Positions 60,642-64,000 of a stretch of 64,000 nucleotides of DNA are shown in pieces. A program made the translations under genes and the position numbers. The notes beneath the pieces were generated by a model. It did not search any database. It saw only the letters and a program-made list of their open reading frames with translations, and was not told the origin of the DNA. Location: assembly GCA_022792535.1 (NCBI GenBank), contig JAAWBG010000048.1, positions 1 to 64,000 on the forward strand, given 5' to 3'. The stretch is from Lachnospiraceae bacterium (GTDB lineage Bacteria; Bacillota; Clostridia; Lachnospirales; Lachnospiraceae). Position 1 is the first letter of the stretch, and the number at the start of each line of letters is the position of its first letter.

Positions 60642-61493
60642 GTGCCTTGGAATCTAGGAAAGGAAAATGAAAATATCTCTCTCAGACATAAAATCAGGAA
60701 AAAAAGTAACAGGGAAATTCCCTGGCCTAAGGCACTTTTCCATGCCCCCTGTTATTTCGCAGGAAATAGGAAAGGAAGTCTTACGGTGGAAACTGCATTG
60801 GTACTGCCTATTTTCCTGTTTGCAATGGTGATGGTACTGTATTTCTTCTGGGTCATGCAGATTCAGTATGTTGTAGGAAATTCCCTGGACAGAGCAGTGG
60901 CAGAAAGTTCTTTGGTCAAGGAAATTTCGCCGACGAAGGCAGAAAATTTGACGAAGGCTTCTTTTTATAAGGAACTTGTCCGGCAGAAATGCTCGTTATC
61001 CCGAATTACAAAGGGAATCGGAGGGTTTTCTTGGAAGAATACGAAAGTAGATGAAGAATATATAGATGCGCTGGTTACTTATCGGGTGAAATGGCCCATT
61101 CGATTTTTTGGAAAAACAGAGATAAAATTGTCTGATGGGTGCAGAATGCACCGCTGGACAGGAAATCAGGATGAAGAAGGTGGAAAGAAATATCAGGAAT
61201 GGGTATATATTACTCCTACAGAGAGCGTGTATCATTTGAGCCGTGGGTGTACACATCTGAAACTGTCCATAAAGTCGGCAGCTTCAGAACGACTGAAAAC
61301 AGATTTGAAACAGTATGCGCCTTGTGGACATTGTACAGATCAAAAGAAAAAAGGGGCTGTAATCTATATTACAGAGGAAGGAACCTGCTATCACGTGAAA
61401 ATAGATTGCAGCGGGCTAAAAAGAACCGTTTATATGATATTAAAAAGTCAGGCAGGAAATAGAAATCCCTGTTCGAGATGTGGAGGAAAATAG
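60642..61493 (+). CDS. TadE-like pseudopilin with two cysteine-pair modules
   Basis: 283 residues from GTG 60642 (11 nt after GGAGG). An unusual 45-residue basic N-terminus, then GNRKGSLTVETALVLPIFLFAMVMVLYFFWVMQ, the TadE segment with prepilin-like Gly-Ser..Glu. The C-terminal 85 residues carry two similar modules, VYHLSRGCTHLK..YAPCGHC and CYHVKIDCSGLKR..RNPCSRC, like Ada/ComEA-associated YHxxxC..PCxxC putative metal sites. The start codon lies in an 11-bp long-range inverted repeat (60638-60648 / 60729-60739). Confidence 0.75.
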   Translation: MPWNLGKENENISLRHKIRKKSNREIPWPKALFHAPCYFAGNRKGSLTVETALVLPIFLFAMVMVLYFFWVMQIQYVVGNSLDRAVAESSLVKEISPTKAENLTKASFYKELVRQKCSLSRITKGIGGFSWKNTKVDEEYIDALVTYRVKWPIRFFGKTEIKLSDGCRMHRWTGNQDEEGGKKYQEWVYITPTESVYHLSRGCTHLKLSIKSAASERLKTDLKQYAPCGHCTDQKKKGAVIYITEEGTCYHVKIDCSGLKRTVYMILKSQAGNRNPCSRCGGK

Positions 61494-61494
61494 T

Positions 61495-61917
61495 ATGCAG
61501 AAATATATGTTGCTGGGCCTGCTGGGTTTATGCAGTTGGGAAGATATGAAGAGAAAAGAATTAAAGATTGTCTATATTTTATTATTTGGAATTGGAGGTA
61601 TGGTACTGCATTTATTCTACCCGGTATGTTCTATTTACAGTATATTGTGGGGGATTTTATTGGGTGTGATTATGATGCTGCTTAGCTGGATAAGCAGAGG
61701 AAGCATTGGTATGGGAGATGGAATTCTGTTGGTGGTGACAGGGATCTATCTGGGCGGAAACAATAACCTGGAATTATTTTTGACAGGGCTTTTGCTGGCA
61801 GCCCTTTGGTCTTTGAGTTTACTGGCATTTCGCAAAAAGAATCGAAAAGAAGAGATTGCGTTTGTTCCCTTTTTACTGGTGTCTTATATAACGATGATCC
61901 TTCGGTGGGCAGTATGA
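61495..61917 (+). CDS. Second prepilin peptidase-like protein (A24)
   Basis: 140 residues from ATG 61495, GGAGG upstream, 1 nt after the preceding stop. Hydrophobic, with Asp in CSWEDMKRKEL and Asp in SIGMGDGILLV, the two-Asp A24 signature, and no methylase domain. Why the operon holds two such enzymes is unclear; perhaps one serves Flp and the other the pseudopilins. ATGA overlap with the next gene. Confidence 0.82.
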   Translation: MQKYMLLGLLGLCSWEDMKRKELKIVYILLFGIGGMVLHLFYPVCSIYSILWGILLGVIMMLLSWISRGSIGMGDGILLVVTGIYLGGNNNLELFLTGLLLAALWSLSLLAFRKKNRKEEIAFVPFLLVSYITMILRWAV

Positions 61918-62150
61918 AAAGCTGGAAAGGAAGCCTGACAGTGGAGGCGTCTCTGGTGGTTCCTATTGTTTTAGCCTGCATTCTGATGGTTCTGAATCAG
62001 GGAATAGAATTATATTGCAAGACAGTAGAAATAGTTCAAAAGGGAGAGATATGGGAAGAATGGGAACCGGCAAAGAGATTTCGGAAATTAGAATTGTCAG
62101 AAGATATCATCCATGTATTTTGGGAGGACGATGATGGAAACAATTTATAA
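61914..62150 (+). CDS. Small TadE-like pseudopilin
   Basis: 78 residues. WKGSLTVEASLVVPIVLACILMVLNQGIELY matches the TadE N-terminal membrane segment, with a prepilin-like G-SLTVE site; the short acidic tail is soluble. Overlaps the upstream gene by 4 nt and the following one by 17 nt. Confidence 0.75.
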   Translation: MKSWKGSLTVEASLVVPIVLACILMVLNQGIELYCKTVEIVQKGEIWEEWEPAKRFRKLELSEDIIHVFWEDDDGNNL

Positions 62151-63474
62151 AAGAAGCCTGCATAAAAGTTATATGTGCATCAGAGGGCAGGAAAAGACGG
62201 TGGAGGAATATGAGCTTAAAATACTAGAGGGGGAGAAAATACCATATCTTCTGCAGATGCAGACTGCCATTGTGGATGGAGAGCAAAATTATCTGTATGA
62301 GATCAGTGGAAAACAAAAAATAGAAGATTATCTTTCTGGAAAAAAGATAGATTATAAAATGTTTCGGAATCTTTTGTTTGCAATAACAAAATTATGCTGC
62401 GTGTTGGCGGAATATCTGCTGCGGGAGGAAGGAATCCGCCTGGAACCAGAATATATTTACATAAGCCTGGAAAATGAAAGAATATATTTTACCTATCTGC
62501 CGTTCTGGCAAAAAAATTTGACAGAGGCCTTTGGCTTTTATATGGAGCAGATGTTACGAAAAATTGATCATCAAGACCAATTAGCAGTAGAATTGGCTTA
62601 TCATGTGTATCAAATGTGCGGAACAGAAAATTTAAGCATCAGGGAGATACTGGAAGATGTGATAAAAGCAGAAAAGAGGGGAGAAGGAGATCAAAAGGAG
62701 GAACAGAAGTTTTGTCAAAAGGCAGATAAAGTAGAAAGAAAAGAGAGAGGAGAAGAAAGAGGAAGAACAGAGGAAAAGAAGAGACTGATGGAAGAAGAGG
62801 AGGATTTAGAGAGACAAAAAGACGTAACAGGAAGAAAGATTTGGAGACAGAGGAGAGAGGGGGAAGAGGTAAAAAGAAAAAATTTAGTGAACATAGAAGA
62901 GAGAATGTTAGGAAAAATAAAAGAGAGTCTGCAGAAAAAGAAGGAAAGATGGAATGCAGAAGTTTCTAAAATATGGCAGATGGTGCAGAATAAGACAGAA
63001 GTTTTATCATTTAACAGGGACTATTTCAGAAAAAATATAGAGAAAAATGACAGAAAAAAAGAAAAGAAAGAAGAGGGGAAGGGAAAGGTATTTTCAGAAA
63101 AAATTCTATTTCAGGAGACCGAGAAATCAGAGGAATCAGTGCGGTATCCAACAGAAATTCTAAAAGAGGATCAGCAAAAATTAAGAGGAAAGTTGGCATA
63201 CCAGGGAATTCATGGATGTGAAGATCTTGTGATCGCCGGAGAAGAGTTTTTGGTGGGAAAGAGTGTACAGCAGGCAGAGGGAATCATTGAAGGGGAAGGA
63301 GTGAGCCGGCTTCATGCCCGGATTACCCGGCAGAAAAACACATTTTATATTGAAGATCTGAACTCTACCAATGGAACTTACCTCAATGAAGTTCCTCTGG
63401 AATACTGCCAAAAAAAGGAATTGTGCAAGAATGATCATATTCGTTTTGGCGGGGAAGAATACGTGTTTTATTGA
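62134..63474 (+). CDS. DUF6382 and FHA-domain protein
   Basis: 446 residues from the second of two adjacent ATGs (62134), 6 nt after GGAGG. The N-terminal 190 residues (YKRSLHKSYMCIRG, VLAEYLLREEGIRLEPEYIYISLENERIYFTYLPFW) match DUF6382. A highly charged Glu/Lys/Arg linker follows (about 190-330). The C-terminus is an FHA domain (FLVGKSVQQAEGIIEGEGVSRLHARITRQ, then DLNSTNGTYLN), which binds phosphothreonine. Probably a cytosolic regulator linking a Ser/Thr kinase to the pilus; no kinase is in the window. Confidence 0.85.
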   Translation: METIYKRSLHKSYMCIRGQEKTVEEYELKILEGEKIPYLLQMQTAIVDGEQNYLYEISGKQKIEDYLSGKKIDYKMFRNLLFAITKLCCVLAEYLLREEGIRLEPEYIYISLENERIYFTYLPFWQKNLTEAFGFYMEQMLRKIDHQDQLAVELAYHVYQMCGTENLSIREILEDVIKAEKRGEGDQKEEQKFCQKADKVERKERGEERGRTEEKKRLMEEEEDLERQKDVTGRKIWRQRREGEEVKRKNLVNIEERMLGKIKESLQKKKERWNAEVSKIWQMVQNKTEVLSFNRDYFRKNIEKNDRKKEKKEEGKGKVFSEKILFQETEKSEESVRYPTEILKEDQQKLRGKLAYQGIHGCEDLVIAGEEFLVGKSVQQAEGIIEGEGVSRLHARITRQKNTFYIEDLNSTNGTYLNEVPLEYCQKKELCKNDHIRFGGEEYVFY

Positions 63475-63481
63475 AAAAAGA

Positions 63482-63510
63482 TTGATTTTGTCTCCAAAAA
63501 TTTATATACT
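63482..63510 (+). promoter_or_regulatory. Promoter of flavodoxin-fold gene
   Basis: TTGATT (63482-63487), 17-nt spacer, TATACT (63505-63510), directly after the FHA gene stop. Confidence 0.6.
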
Positions 63511-63540
63511 AATGATATTGATGAATTTGGAGGCTTTGGT

Positions 63541-64000
63541 ATGAAAGTAAATATTTATTATGGAGGACGCGGACTGTTAGACGATCCTACGTTATATGTT
63601 ATCGATAAAATGCAGGAGGTTTTAGTGGAACTTCGTGTGGAAGTAGAGCGTTACAATATATATGAACATAAGAACAGTATTTCTACGCTGCCTCAGACAA
63701 TTAAGGATGCAGACGGAATTATTCTGGCCACTACAGTAGAATGGCTGGGAATCGGCGGATATATGCAGCAATTTTTAGACGCCTGTTGGTTATATGGAGA
63801 TAAAGAGAAGATTGCGGCTACTTATATGCAGCCAATTGTAATGTCTACCACATATGGCGAGCGGGAAGGGGAGATTACTCTTGCAAATGCATGGGAAATT
63901 TTAGGCGGCCTGCCCTGTAGCGGCCTGTGCGGTTATGTTGAAAATCTGATCTCTTTTGAGATGAACCGGGATTACACCTTGATTATAGAAAAGAAAGCAG
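63541..64000 (+). CDS. Flavodoxin-fold NAD(P)H-dependent reductase-like protein (partial)
   Basis: The first 153 residues are in the window; the gene runs off the end. Translation begins MKVNIYYGGRGLLDDPTLYVIDKM and contains DADGIILATTVEWLGIGGYMQQFLDACWLYGDKEK, the flavin-binding fold of FMN-dependent NADPH reductases. AGGAGG-like site (TTGGAGG) 7 nt upstream. Substrate unknown. Probably not part of the Tad operon since it has its own promoter. Confidence 0.75.
   Translation, partial: MKVNIYYGGRGLLDDPTLYVIDKMQEVLVELRVEVERYNIYEHKNSISTLPQTIKDADGIILATTVEWLGIGGYMQQFLDACWLYGDKEKIAATYMQPIVMSTTYGEREGEITLANAWEILGGLPCSGLCGYVENLISFEMNRDYTLIIEKKA

Overview
The window is a chromosomal segment of a low-to-middle G+C Gram-positive bacterium. 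It most resembles an anaerobic Clostridia member of the Lachnospiraceae type. Supporting signs are a yaaO-(NMP kinase)-yaaR-holB-ricT-trmN6-rsmI operon, rpsF-ssb-rpsR, gdpP-rplI-dnaB, DUF951, a DUF6240-flagellin-fliS cluster, a BspA-like repeat protein and Bacillota-type terminators. I do not assign a genus. No phage, transposase, integrase or CRISPR array was seen.

Layout. 0.1-4.3 kb: MgtE magnesium transporter, a DUF885 lipoprotein and two small membrane proteins. 4.4-10.7 kb: minus-strand housekeeping operon (rsmI, trmN6, ricT, holB, yaaR, a guanylate-kinase-fold enzyme, an Orn/Lys/Arg decarboxylase). 11-14.2 kb: a sigma-factor/ABC-exporter operon, then an initiator tRNA-fMet with promoter and terminator. 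14.6-18.6 kb: XRE regulator, COG3910-like ATPase, cysK, NlpC/P60 peptidase, M19 dipeptidase. 18.9-22.6 kb: MacAB-like ABC/adaptor/permease operon. 22.8-28.3 kb: class B sortase, sirtuin, DUF951, a large BspA-CAP surface protein and an alpha/beta hydrolase. 28.4-29.5 kb: rpsF-ssb-rpsR.

29.5-42.1 kb is the most unusual region. A GtrII-like membrane glycosyltransferase is followed by a complete Gram-positive exosortase (XrtG) locus. It holds two divergent PTPS/QueD-fold proteins, a signal-peptide protein with a PGTE/EQQ repeat, three IDG-DW modules and a C-terminal sorting tail, a large PTPS-related membrane protein, the exosortase (Cys98/Arg140/His160), a processive GT2, a sensor-like membrane protein and a TIM-barrel glycosidase-like lipoprotein. 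The set looks like a machine that makes a surface polysaccharide and joins it to, or displays it with, a dedicated surface protein.

42.1-47.8 kb: an unusual cloverleaf-like palindromic element, then gdpP-rplI-dnaB, a MerR regulator and a ferredoxin. 48-53.5 kb: flagellar block with sigma-28-type promoters (DUF6240 protein, flagellin, FliS). 53.7-63.5 kb: BofA-like protein and a full Tad/Flp pilus operon with two prepilin peptidases, TadZ-, TadA-, TadB- and TadC-like proteins, Flp pilin, pseudopilins and an FHA protein. The window ends inside a flavodoxin-fold gene.

Intergenic space carries several structured repeats: a candidate MITE near 10.7 kb, a cloverleaf at 42.3 kb, a two-copy hairpin element at 1.7 and 22.7 kb, and a three-copy 18-bp hairpin-terminator motif.
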